The notes under the pieces are model-generated. The model was not told where the DNA came from and searched no databases. It saw only the letters and a list, made by a program, of their open reading frames with translations. Position numbers and translations under genes: made by a program. Below, one piece after another: positions 1-7,177 of a stretch of 49,712 nt of DNA. Origin of the DNA: Rossellomorea aquimaris (lineage in GTDB: Bacteria; Bacillota; Bacilli; Bacillales; Bacillaceae_B); contig NZ_QNRJ01000026.1 of assembly GCF_003315075.1 (NCBI RefSeq), positions 1-49,712 on the forward strand, read 5' to 3'. The first letter of the stretch is position 1. The number at the start of each line of letters is the position of its first letter.

Positions 1-576
1 GATCAGTTCTGTGGAGATGAAACCTATATACGGGTGAATGGGCGTTGGCATTACTTATTTTTCTTCTTTGATGCGGTCAAGAAGATCATTCTTTCCTATC
101 CTGTTTCACCTAACCGTGATACAGCGACCGCCATAAAAGCGCTTAATGACGTTCTAACCAAGTTCAAGGTAATACCTGAAGATCTGTCATTCGTAGTCGA
201 CGGAAACCCTATTTACCTGTTAGCCCAACATTTCTTCGCTCAACACGGGATTTCTTTTGATGTGACACAAGTCATCGGGCTCACGAACGAAGATCCTGTG
301 TCAACTAAACATCGTCCTTTAAAGCAGGTGATCGAGAGACTAAACCGGACCTTCAAGGGCAACTACAAGAGCACGCATGGATTTGGTTCGGCAAAGGGCT
401 CGGTATCGTATGTGACCCTTTTTGTCGCCTATTTTAACTTCCTGCGCCCGCACGCAACTCTAGAGGGCAGGGTTCCCGTGGTGAACCCGTACCTTGAGAA
501 ACTGCCGACCATGCCTGCCAGGTGGACGAAGTTGATTAGCCTGGCTCAGGACTGGATCATCGACCAAACTGCCTAA
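1..576 (+). CDS. DDE transposase, C-terminal part (5' end outside window)
   Basis: The reading frame is open from base 1 and ends at TAA 574-576, giving 191 residues of a transposase that begins outside the window. The visible part looks like an IS6/IS240-type DDE catalytic domain: a GDETYI motif near the start (first Asp), VVDGNP about residue 64 (second Asp), and QVIERLNRTFK (the Glu helix), followed by a FNFLRPH-type segment. It would catalyse strand transfer of an insertion sequence. An ATG at base 34 is internal to the domain and not the real start. The family assignment is from motif spacing only; the element's left end cannot be seen. Confidence 0.8.
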   Translation, partial: DQFCGDETYIRVNGRWHYLFFFFDAVKKIILSYPVSPNRDTATAIKALNDVLTKFKVIPEDLSFVVDGNPIYLLAQHFFAQHGISFDVTQVIGLTNEDPVSTKHRPLKQVIERLNRTFKGNYKSTHGFGSAKGSVSYVTLFVAYFNFLRPHATLEGRVPVVNPYLEKLPTMPARWTKLISLAQDWIIDQTA

Positions 577-602
577 CTTTTGTTTAGCTGAGCCCTTAAC
601 CA

Positions 603-751
603 GCAATCGGCGGAGCGAACTCTTGACAAACCGAACTGGCCAATGGTTTAAAATAGCTGAACCAAGGGCTTATTTGGCATGCCTTCTTTTGTCCCCTTCG
701 CCCTTGATGAACACCTCACAAACCATTGGCGTGTTTGTCAAGAGCGATTGC
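603..751. repeat. Long imperfect palindrome downstream of the transposase
   Basis: Four blocks on the left (603-609, 620-631, 640-649, 663-669) are exact reverse complements, in nested order, of blocks on the right (745-751, 733-744, 720-729, 700-706). Thirty-six base pairs could form, separated by small asymmetric bulges. The 12-bp block contains TTGACA. It could be the end structure of the insertion sequence, a miniature element or a strong RNA hairpin. The 61-codon frame running across it shows no protein-like character. Confidence 0.6.
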
Positions 752-847
752 GGCGACCAAGAACCTAACATTTGCGTTAAAGATAATGCCCTTTTCAACT
801 TTTCATAAGTTTTTTGACACTACCGGTTTAATTGGTTTACAAATAGT

Positions 848-886
848 TTAATGGTTAAATTTATTTTAACCGATAATAACCATTAA
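848..886. promoter_or_regulatory. Inverted repeat, likely upstream activator site
   Basis: A perfect 10-bp inverted repeat, TTAATGGTTA (848-857) and TAACCATTAA (877-886), has its centre about 55 bp upstream of the -24 element of a sigma-54-type promoter. Sigma-54 promoters need an enhancer-binding protein bound upstream, so this is the natural candidate site. No activator gene is in the window. Confidence 0.5.
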
Positions 887-921
887 CGCACCCAAAGTTT
901 GTATTTTCAGATAATTTTCGT

Positions 922-938
922 TTGGCACGGAACTTGCA
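922..938 (+). promoter_or_regulatory. Sigma-54 (SigL) -24/-12 promoter
   Basis: TTGGCACG (922-929) and TTGCA (934-938), separated by four bases, match the sigma-54 consensus YTGGCACGN4TTGCW at every defined position. Predicted transcription starts near 948, about 35 bp before the yfcC-like start codon. This implies ATP-dependent activation by an enhancer-binding protein, as for B. subtilis amino-acid catabolic operons such as roc and bkd. Confidence 0.85.
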
Positions 939-983
939 TGTATATTTGTGAAGTAAATCATACTGTCAAACGGGGGGAAAGAA

Positions 984-2486
984 ATGGAGAAAGAACAAAA
1001 GGCCTGGAAGGTGCCGCATACATTTATAATTGTTTTTTTCGTTGTACTGGCTGCCGCAATTTTAACGTATGTCGTACCAAAGGGGCAATTCACGACAGAA
1101 GAAATCACGTTCATGCAGGATGGAGAAGAACAAACGAAAACGGTATTAAATCCTGATTCTTTCAGTTATTTAAAGGATGATGACGGAAATCTAATTCGAG
1201 AAGGAACCAGTCTTTTCGAGTCGGGTGGCGGAATCGGATTCCTTAATTATGTATTTGAAGGTCTTGTATCAGGGGATAAATGGGGATCCGCTGTAGGTGT
1301 AGTAGCCTTTATCTTAATAATTGGTGGAGCGTTTGGTATCATCATGAAGACAAGGGCCATTGAAGAAGGTATCCTCAAGGTAATTGAGAGAACGAAAGGA
1401 AAAGAATCTCTCATCATCCCTATTATGTTCTTCTTATTTTCATTAGGGGGAGCCGTGTTCGGTATGGGGGAAGAGGCGATCGCCTTTGCCATGATTCTCG
1501 TTCCAATCATGATTGCGATTGGATATGATGCCATCACTGGAATCATGATCACCTACGTGGCGACTCAAATCGGTTTTGCCACTTCATGGATGAACCCATT
1601 CGGGGTGGCCATCGCCCAAGGTGTTTCAGGTGTTCCGGTTCTTTCCGGAGCGGGTTTCCGCATTGTTATGTGGATTGTCTTTACACTTGTGGGGATCATT
1701 TACACATGGAGATATGCCCAAGCGATTCATAAGGAACCTAAACGAAGTCTATCTTACGCTTCTGATGAATACTTCCGTAAAGAAGGCAGAGTACAAGACT
1801 TAAATACCCAATTCACTTTGGGTCATTCACTTGTCATATTGACGGTTGCAGCAGGTATTGCCTGGATCATTTGGGGAGTGGTGGAACACGCTTACTATAT
1901 CCCGGAGATTGCAAGCCAATTCTTTACGATTGGATTAGTTGCAGGAATCATTGGCGTTCTATTTAAATTGAATGGAATGTCATGGGATGATATAGCGGAT
2001 GGGTTCATCGACGGAGCGAAGGATTTATTGCCGGCTGCATTAGTTGTAGGTATGGCAAAAGGAATCGTCATTATCCTTGGTGGAGATGCACCTGACGCAC
2101 CTTCTGTATTAAATACGATGTTATATGGAGCAGGACAAGTGGTCGGGGATTTTCCTGAAGCCATTTCTGCCTGGTGTATGTATATATTCCAGTCTGTATT
2201 CAACTTCTTTGTTGTATCTGGTTCCGGTCAAGCCGCTCTGACAATGCCTTTAATGGCTCCACTTGCAGATATTGCCGGAGTCTCACGTCAAGTAGCGGTC
2301 CTTGCCTTCCAATTAGGAGATGGATTAACCAATATTCTTGTTCCGACCTCTGCTGCCTTACTCGGTACACTTGGAGCTGCCCGTGTCGATTGGGGTATAT
2401 GGGCTAAATTCATTATTAAATTCATGCTCATTCTATTCGTTCTGTCATCGATCTTTGTGATAACGGCAACACTCATCGGTTTCTGA
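984..2486 (+). CDS. yfcC: YfcC-family membrane carrier
   Basis: A 500-residue polytopic membrane protein with about a dozen hydrophobic segments and an N-terminal KVPHTFIIVFFVV start typical of the YfcC/DcuC-like family (annotated as C4-dicarboxylate or basic amino-acid carriers; true substrates are poorly known). GMGEEAIAFAMILVPI and ATSWMNPFGVAIAQG are characteristic blocks. The ATG follows a GGGGGGA ribosome site (972-978). It lies directly behind the sigma-54 promoter and 75 bp before iadA, so it probably imports the peptide or amino-acid substrate that IadA processes. That role is inference; the family call is firm. Confidence 0.8.
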   Translation: MEKEQKAWKVPHTFIIVFFVVLAAAILTYVVPKGQFTTEEITFMQDGEEQTKTVLNPDSFSYLKDDDGNLIREGTSLFESGGGIGFLNYVFEGLVSGDKWGSAVGVVAFILIIGGAFGIIMKTRAIEEGILKVIERTKGKESLIIPIMFFLFSLGGAVFGMGEEAIAFAMILVPIMIAIGYDAITGIMITYVATQIGFATSWMNPFGVAIAQGVSGVPVLSGAGFRIVMWIVFTLVGIIYTWRYAQAIHKEPKRSLSYASDEYFRKEGRVQDLNTQFTLGHSLVILTVAAGIAWIIWGVVEHAYYIPEIASQFFTIGLVAGIIGVLFKLNGMSWDDIADGFIDGAKDLLPAALVVGMAKGIVIILGGDAPDAPSVLNTMLYGAGQVVGDFPEAISAWCMYIFQSVFNFFVVSGSGQAALTMPLMAPLADIAGVSRQVAVLAFQLGDGLTNILVPTSAALLGTLGAARVDWGIWAKFIIKFMLILFVLSSIFVITATLIGF

Positions 2487-2499
2487 TTTGATTGATTGT

Positions 2500-2524
2500 G
2501 CCGAACCTTGTTGTAAGGTTCGGC
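2500..2524 (+). terminator. Intercistronic stem-loop
   Basis: A perfect 10-bp stem, GCCGAACCTT and AAGGTTCGGC, with a 5-base loop sits between yfcC and iadA. No U-tract follows, so it more likely stabilises the upstream message or partly attenuates than fully terminates. Confidence 0.5.
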
Positions 2525-2561
2525 GCGATTATATAAATAAGAAGTGAAGGGAGCAAACATC

Positions 2562-3734
2562 ATGCTGACATTAATTCAAAACGGAGAAGTATATGCTCCA
2601 GAATTTTTAGGGAAAAAGGATATATTGATAGTAGATAATAAAATAGGTTTTATTGAAGATAAGATTGAACCTCCTCATCAATTTGTGGATATAAAGATTG
2701 TGGATGCAACAGGTAAATATGTTGTTCCTGGTTTTATAGACTCGCATGTACATATAATGGGTGGAGGCGGCGAGGGCAGCTTTCGTACGAGAACACCGGA
2801 AATTCAACTGACTCAGGCCACACTTGCCGGTATCACGACTCTTGTTGGTGTGATTGGAACAGATGGAACGACGAGAACGATGGCGAGCCTTGTGGCGAAA
2901 GCAAAGGGCCTTGAAGAAGAGGGGATTACCTGCTACGCGCAGACCGGTTCTTATCAAGTGCCTTTGAAAACACTTACCGGTAAAATCGAGGACGATATTA
3001 TATTAGTAGACCGCATCATCGGAGTAGGTGAAGTAGCGATTGCTGACCATCGCTCATCTCAACCCACTGTAAACGAATTAACGAAAATTGCATCTGCTGC
3101 CCGAATCGGGGGCATGCTGTCCGGTAAATCGGGAATAGTCAATGTTCATGTAGGAGATAGTCATGACCATTTAAAGCTTCTCGAGGAGATAGTTGATACC
3201 ACAGATATTCCGATTAAACAATTCTATCCAACCCATATCAATCGAAATGCCCATCTGTTTGAAGCAGGAATTCAGTACGCTCAAAGAGGTGGTTATGTAG
3301 ACTTTACGACCAGTACCATTCCCCAGTTTCTCGAAGATGGCGAAGTGAAATGCAGTAAAGCGCTAAAACGCATGCTCGATGCAGGTGTACCGGTGGAGCA
3401 AATCACATACACCTCGGATGGACAAGCAAGCTTACCTAATTTTGATGGGGACGGAGAACTGATCGGATTACAGATTGGTCAGGTGTCGAGTCTGTACAGT
3501 GAAGTAAAGGACGCTGTTCTCGAAGAAGGCATTCCGTTAGAAACAGCCATTAAAGTCATAACATCAAATCCTGCCAAAATCCTGAAGTTTAAGCAAAAAG
3601 GTCACGTTGAGGTAGAAAAGGACGCTGACCTGGTGCTGCTGGATAAGGATACGCTTGAAGTGAACACGGTGTTTGCCAAAGGTAAGTTGATGGTAGAGAA
3701 CGGTGAAGCGGTTGTGAAGGGCACGTTTGAATGA
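2562..3734 (+). CDS. iadA: Isoaspartyl dipeptidase (beta-aspartyl-dipeptidase)
   Basis: A 390-residue amidohydrolase, the same length as E. coli IadA, which hydrolyses isoaspartyl (beta-Asp) dipeptides left by protein turnover. Visible metal-site motifs are DSHVHIMGG (HxH), VNVHVGDSHDH, FYPTHINRN and YTSDGQAS. The C-terminal DADLVLLDKDTLEVNTVFAKGK is the usual small beta-sandwich of the superfamily. I chose ATG 2562 because AAGGGAG (2547-2553) sits 8 bases upstream; the longer GTG start at 2544 would overlap that site. It shares the sigma-54 promoter with the carrier upstream, suggesting a nitrogen- or amino-acid-scavenging unit. Confidence 0.9.
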   Translation: MLTLIQNGEVYAPEFLGKKDILIVDNKIGFIEDKIEPPHQFVDIKIVDATGKYVVPGFIDSHVHIMGGGGEGSFRTRTPEIQLTQATLAGITTLVGVIGTDGTTRTMASLVAKAKGLEEEGITCYAQTGSYQVPLKTLTGKIEDDIILVDRIIGVGEVAIADHRSSQPTVNELTKIASAARIGGMLSGKSGIVNVHVGDSHDHLKLLEEIVDTTDIPIKQFYPTHINRNAHLFEAGIQYAQRGGYVDFTTSTIPQFLEDGEVKCSKALKRMLDAGVPVEQITYTSDGQASLPNFDGDGELIGLQIGQVSSLYSEVKDAVLEEGIPLETAIKVITSNPAKILKFKQKGHVEVEKDADLVLLDKDTLEVNTVFAKGKLMVENGEAVVKGTFE

Positions 3735-3750
3735 TTTTAGGTATTAAAAT

Positions 3751-3784
3751 AGCTTGGAGCCTTGGGGCTTTGGGCTGTTTTTTT
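3751..3784 (+). terminator. Terminator after iadA
   Basis: An 11-bp stem (3751-3761 with 3766-3776, several G-U pairs), a TTGG loop and a run of seven T's. Confidence 0.7.
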
Positions 3785-3817
3785 GTTAAAGACAGGATTT
3801 ATGATCAGTTGTAGGGA

Positions 3818-3908
3818 TAACGGCGAAATCGTCTTTTTAACGGCGAAATTCTGGATATAACGGCGAAATCACCATTTTAACGGCGAAATTCTAAATATAT
3901 CGGCGAAA
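3818..3908. repeat. Five-copy repeat with exact 20-bp period
   Basis: The core (T)AACGGCGAAAT begins at 3818, 3838, 3858, 3878 and 3898; the last copy is degenerate (TATCGGCGAAAC). Spacers alternate in type: copies 1 and 3 end in C followed by a T-rich spacer, copies 2 and 4 end in T followed by CT(G/A)(G/A)ATAT, so the real unit is about 40 bp. It lies between iadA and the MFS gene with no ORF across it. The rest of 3909-4060 shows only the MFS promoter region. Confidence 0.85.
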
Positions 3909-4060
3909 CGGCTTCTCCTGAATTCTTTGCTATCCGAAAGGGGCTATCCCATTCCCTATCCGACCCCAGACGGAGGAAAAAACCACCAATAGACCCTCAT
4001 GTTCTTCGGGTATTCCTTATACTATAAAGATAGTTAATCATTGATGGGAGACGGGTATTC

Positions 4061-5332
4061 ATGAAAAAAATGATTGAAATCTTTAAGAATCCAATTTTTC
4101 TAAAGTTATTCTTTGCTAATTTCACTTCTCATATGGGAAGTGTGATCGGTTTGACTGCCTTTATGTTTTATCTACTGGACCGGTTTTCCGAGCAACCTGT
4201 GTATGCTTCCCTGACTGAAATGATGTACTCATTACCCACTCTTCTCGTCTTCTTTCTTGTTGGAGTATTCGCTGACAGAATGGACCGGCAGAAGATTGCC
4301 TACCACTGTGATACGATCAGTGCGTTCCTTACACTTTTATTATTCGGGGCCATCTACATTGGCTGGCTGCCCCTCATATTTGCCATCCTGTTTCTAAGAA
4401 GCGGTGTCCAGAAGTTCTTCTTTCCTGCTGAACAGGGGATACTGCAAGGAGTGCTTTCGAAAGATGATTATTCAACGGCCGCCGGCTTGAATCAAATGGT
4501 GATGAGCTTGTTTATGTTACTTGGAAATGCTGTTGCCATCTTTGTATATTGGACGGCCGGGATCTACGGTGCAATTGCAGTCGATTTTGTTACATTCGTT
4601 ATATCTGCCATCTTGATCAGGAAATGTATCATTCCAGAAGAGGTTCGTCTTCCAAACGGCAAGCATACGTGGAAAGACTTGAACATTCAGTCTGTGACGA
4701 AAGATTTTACAGCCGGGATGAACTATATCCTGAATCACAAGCTGCTATTATCCTTGATTGGAGGATTTGTTGTATTTGGGATTGTGAACGGCGGGTTCTC
4801 GGTCATTCCTATATTCATATTGAAATATAAATTAGCCCCGGAGTCTTATGAAGAATATTCGATTCTATTGGGTGTCGCATTCGGTGCCGGTGTTTTGATC
4901 GGCAGTATCTTCTCTTCCATGCTATCTCAGAAGTTTAAATTTCATGTATTGATTGTTGCAGGGCTGGTGATATCCGGGACGTTTATCATCGCAGCATCCT
5001 TTGCCCCTACGACATGGATCTTCCTCACGATCATCTTTTTCGCGGCACTGGGCTTACCCCTGGTGAATATTGCAATCGGGGGATGGATGCCGAGCATCAT
5101 CGATCCGAAAATGATGGGAAGGGTGCAGGGGTGGATCAATCCCCTTATGATGCTGTCACAGTCCATTACCCTTGGCGTGGTTGCTTTGACATTCCCTACC
5201 GTCGTAACCGTAGAAATGCTCTACTGGCTCGTTGGAGGATGTCTAATCATAGTAGGTATCTTCTACACCATCATTCTTCCTAAATATGTAAAAGAGGAAA
5301 ACAATGCTCAGCCTGCTGCTCTGAATGGCTAA
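4061..5332 (+). CDS. MFS exporter, EntS-like
   Basis: A 423-residue major facilitator with about 12 membrane segments. It begins IFKNPIFLKLFFANFTSHMGS, the start seen in the EntS-like (MFS_3) group of exporters, and carries a motif-A-like GVFADRMDRQK between helices 2 and 3. Members export siderophores, macrolides or other small molecules; the substrate here is unknown. GGGAG (4045-4049) precedes the ATG. It is monocistronic, ending in a strong terminator. Confidence 0.75.
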   Translation: MKKMIEIFKNPIFLKLFFANFTSHMGSVIGLTAFMFYLLDRFSEQPVYASLTEMMYSLPTLLVFFLVGVFADRMDRQKIAYHCDTISAFLTLLLFGAIYIGWLPLIFAILFLRSGVQKFFFPAEQGILQGVLSKDDYSTAAGLNQMVMSLFMLLGNAVAIFVYWTAGIYGAIAVDFVTFVISAILIRKCIIPEEVRLPNGKHTWKDLNIQSVTKDFTAGMNYILNHKLLLSLIGGFVVFGIVNGGFSVIPIFILKYKLAPESYEEYSILLGVAFGAGVLIGSIFSSMLSQKFKFHVLIVAGLVISGTFIIAASFAPTTWIFLTIIFFAALGLPLVNIAIGGWMPSIIDPKMMGRVQGWINPLMMLSQSITLGVVALTFPTVVTVEMLYWLVGGCLIIVGIFYTIILPKYVKEENNAQPAALNG

Positions 5333-5338
5333 GTTACA

Positions 5339-5386
5339 AGCCCTCCATGAATAGGAAATGACTATTCATAGAGGGCTATTTTTTAT
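5339..5386 (+). terminator. Strong terminator after the MFS gene
   Basis: Stem AGCCCTC(C)ATGAATAG with its complement (5339-5354 / 5362-5377), one mismatch, a 7-base loop, then a T-rich tract. Confidence 0.9.
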
Positions 5387-5432
5387 TTTGAAAATAGAAT
5401 GAAAATATTTCAAAAAAAGTATAATGAATTTA

Positions 5433-5457
5433 TGAACGATTTTTCCTGTTATGCGTC
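5433..5457 (+). promoter_or_regulatory. ECF (SigY-type) autoregulatory promoter
   Basis: TGAACG (5433-5438) and CGTC (5454-5457) are separated by 15 bases, the arrangement of the promoter recognised by B. subtilis SigY, which drives its own operon. It lies 47 bp upstream of the sigY-like start, so autoregulation is expected. Confidence 0.75.
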
Positions 5458-5504
5458 TTATAAATGAACTCGCAGGCTGGGGTGGAGAGAAAGGACAGTA
5501 AAGG

Positions 5505-6044
5505 ATGGAAGAGAGAGATCTGATCAAACGGGCGAAAAAAGGGAATCACGAAGCCTTTGCCATTCTTTTTCAAGAACATTATCCTTTTCTAGTAAAGTAC
5601 TTAATGAAAGTGACAATGAATCGGGATCAGGCAGAGGAGCTTGCACAGGATACAATGGCAAAATGTGTAGAGAAGATTCATCAATACAATGGGAAATCAA
5701 AATTCTCATCATGGCTGATTTCCATCGCAACCAATCGTTATATTGACCTTCAGCGTAAAAAGAAAAGAGAACAGAACTGGCAGAATGAAGAAGTGAACGT
5801 TAGAAAATTAAAATGGGAGATGGAGTCAAGGAATGAAGAATGGAATGATGTGCTGGCAGCCTTATCCACACTATCAGATGATATCAGGCTCCCTATCATT
5901 CTGAAACATTACTACGGTTATTCCTATGAAGAGATTGGTCAATTGACAGAAATACCACCTGGGACAGTGAAATCACGGGTTCATCATGGAATCATCCGGC
6001 TGAGAAAGGAGTTGAAAATAGATGAACAACCATCAGGAACATAG
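5505..6044 (+). CDS. sigY: ECF RNA polymerase sigma factor SigY
   Basis: A 179-residue ECF sigma factor. Region 2 (about residues 15-85) has FQEHYPFLVKYL, AEELAQDTM and KFSSWLISIATNRYIDLQRKKKREQ; region 4 (about 115-170) has LPIILKHYYGYSYEEIGQLTEIPPG TVKSRVHHGI, the -35 recognition helix-turn-helix. Length, the K/R-rich REQNW segment and the yxlC- and yxlD-like genes that follow match B. subtilis SigY (178 aa). SigY responds to nitrogen limitation and toxin maintenance in B. subtilis; the signal here is unknown. It overlaps the next gene by 23 bp. Confidence 0.88.
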   Translation: MEERDLIKRAKKGNHEAFAILFQEHYPFLVKYLMKVTMNRDQAEELAQDTMAKCVEKIHQYNGKSKFSSWLISIATNRYIDLQRKKKREQNWQNEEVNVRKLKWEMESRNEEWNDVLAALSTLSDDIRLPIILKHYYGYSYEEIGQLTEIPPGTVKSRVHHGIIRLRKELKIDEQPSGT

Positions 6045-6342
6045 CGATGAATTAAAGAAATTACTGGAGGGCGGATTCCAGTCAATTGATGAAGACATTG
6101 ACGAAAGCACCCCGTCCCTGCAGTGGTTTGAACAATTAGTAGAGGATCAGCAAGTGGAGCTTAAAGCCAGGTTTAAACGGGATCTCACCATCTTTCTTCT
6201 TCTGGCCTGTTGTATCTTGACTGTGTTTTCCCTTACGTTATTTCAAATGCCGATTCTATTTCTTCTCCTTCAAGTTGCCATCTTTGTGGGAGCCTCGATT
6301 TTTACTGGTATAACATATACGAAAAAGGTGAATAGGACATGA
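6022..6342 (+). CDS. yxlC: SigY-operon membrane protein YxlC (anti-SigY partner)
   Basis: A 106-residue protein, identical in length to B. subtilis YxlC. A soluble N-terminal region contains TPSLQWFEQLVEDQQ, followed by two transmembrane helices (about 56-75 and 78-98). YxlC acts with YxlD as the negative regulator of SigY, with the soluble N-terminus as the likely sigma-binding part. The ATG lies inside the end of sigY, so translation is coupled. Confidence 0.8.
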   Translation: MNNHQEHSDELKKLLEGGFQSIDEDIDESTPSLQWFEQLVEDQQVELKARFKRDLTIFLLLACCILTVFSLTLFQMPILFLLLQVAIFVGASIFTGITYTKKVNRT

Positions 6343-6551
6343 CAAAAGAAGAGCTCTATATCTTACCACTTGTCATACCGATCCTTCTGACTCAAAGTAT
6401 TTACCTGTTCATCGATGCCCGGAAGAACGGACATAACTATTGGTTCTGGGGGATCTGGGGATTGATTCAATGTCCATTCCCACTCATCTTTTATTTCATA
6501 TTTGCAAAGAAGATTTGGAGGAAATTCAAGGCAGGGGAGAGGGAATCATGA
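6339..6551 (+). CDS. yxlD: SigY-operon membrane protein YxlD
   Basis: A 70-residue protein with two transmembrane helices (about 6-24 and 33-55). NYWFWGIWGLIQCPFPLIFYFIF is typical of short phospholipase-D-N-terminus-like membrane proteins such as YxlD. It overlaps yxlC by 4 bp (ATGA). With YxlC it probably restrains SigY at the membrane. The yxlEFG genes that follow in B. subtilis are missing. Confidence 0.78.
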   Translation: MTKEELYILPLVIPILLTQSIYLFIDARKNGHNYWFWGIWGLIQCPFPLIFYFIFAKKIWRKFKAGERES

Positions 6552-6598
6552 TTATAGTTACAACCGATTTTGTACTAGGTAATGAAGAAAAGAATTAA
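6548..6598 (+). pseudogene. 16-codon ORF, possible remnant of a UPF0145 (YbjQ-like) gene
   Basis: The ATG overlaps the yxlD stop (ATGA) and has a strong GGGGAGAGGG ribosome site, so it is very likely translated. It encodes MIIVTTDFVLGNEEKN and then stops. The first ten residues look like the start of UPF0145/YbjQ proteins (MIIVTTD...G), but nothing of the remaining ~95 residues follows in any frame. It may be a decayed gene or a true micro-peptide. Confidence 0.35.
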
Positions 6599-6700
6599 GA
6601 GGATTTGAACGGCTGTCGTCGTGGAATCATTCTGCCTTTGTGGTTCACTTATATTGTGGAAAAACATATAGTATATAGAAAATTTTCAATAAAAATAATA

Positions 6701-6729
6701 TTGACACAATTCGTGGCGTATAGTATGGT
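6701..6729 (+). promoter_or_regulatory. Sigma-A promoter of the bmr leader
   Basis: TTGACA (6701-6706), a 17-base spacer and TATGGT (6724-6729). A 15-base segment overlapping the promoter (6706-6720) recurs with one change 80 bp downstream inside the leader ORF (6786-6800). Between 6599 and 6700 I see nothing else. Confidence 0.75.
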
Positions 6730-6770
6730 TATTAATGGAATAAATAATAAAAATGAATGGAGGGTTTGTG

Positions 6771-6845
6771 ATGATGAAAGTGTATACAATTCATGGCGTA
6801 CCAGCAGTGTTCAATACCAATTTCATATCATCACATAACCAGTAA
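6771..6845 (+). CDS. Leader peptide upstream of bmrCD (24 aa)
   Basis: A 24-codon ORF (MMKVYTIHGVPAVF...) with a strong GGAGGG ribosome site (6759-6764), placed about 35 bp after the promoter and before two hairpins. In B. subtilis the equivalent exporter operon is preceded by the BmrB leader peptide, whose translation controls attenuation when ribosomes are inhibited. Position and layout suggest the same role; the peptide sequence itself I do not recognise. Confidence 0.6.
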   Translation: MMKVYTIHGVPAVFNTNFISSHNQ

Positions 6846-6878
6846 CTCCTTAATCATTCTGTATAATGAATATTAATG

Positions 6879-6908
6879 GCACAGGTTATGCATATAATCT
6901 GTGCTTTT
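6879..6908 (+). terminator. Leader hairpin with short U-tract
   Basis: An 11-bp stem (6879-6889 / 6894-6904, one G-U pair) with a GCAT loop followed by TTTT. It lies 33 bp after the leader-peptide stop and could be a weak terminator or a regulatory hairpin. Confidence 0.6.
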
Positions 6909-6924
6909 CTATGTCCAAAATCAA

Positions 6925-7019
6925 AGACGGACGTTTGTAAGGCGCAACAGATTGGTGGGGATTCGGAAGGAATCTCTATGGATTTTGTTATAAATGCCTT
7001 AGGCGTCTGTCTTTTTTTT
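6925..7019 (+). terminator. Attenuator-type terminator before bmrC
   Basis: AGACGGACG (6925-6933) pairs with CGTCTGTCT (7004-7012), and GTAAGGC (6937-6943) with GCCTTAG (6996-7002). The interior (about 6946-6990) can extend into a long imperfect hairpin with a GGAA loop. Eight T's follow. It lies between the promoter and bmrC, so bmrCD expression must require read-through. Confidence 0.7.
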
Positions 7020-7088
7020 CGTTTCGGTGTACCCAAGGACCATCCTTGATCACATATCAACACTTACTTTCAGAAGGAGGAAATGATT

Positions 7089-7145
7089 ATGTTAATCATT
7101 CAAATGAAGAAGATGATGTCTGCTGTGGAGACAGAAGGCGGATAG
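7089..7145 (+). CDS. Short ORF (18 aa) between attenuator and bmrC
   Basis: Encodes MLIIQMKKMMSAVETEGG with an excellent AGGAGG ribosome site (7075-7080) at 8-base spacing, ending 32 bp before bmrC. It may be a translated micro-peptide or a translational coupler. No homologue is recognised. An in-frame ATG at 7083 is too close to the ribosome site. Confidence 0.45.
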   Translation: MLIIQMKKMMSAVETEGG

Positions 7146-7177
7146 TGAAGAAAGCCAACAAGAGGAGGTAATGTGGA

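Noticed and set aside
623..808. 61-codon ORF downstream of the transposase
   Set aside because: It needs a TTG start without a ribosome site, runs across the palindrome and has no protein-like pattern.
3818..3908. CRISPR array
   Set aside because: The repeat is only 11-12 bp with 8-bp spacers, spacers are related to each other, and no cas genes are near.
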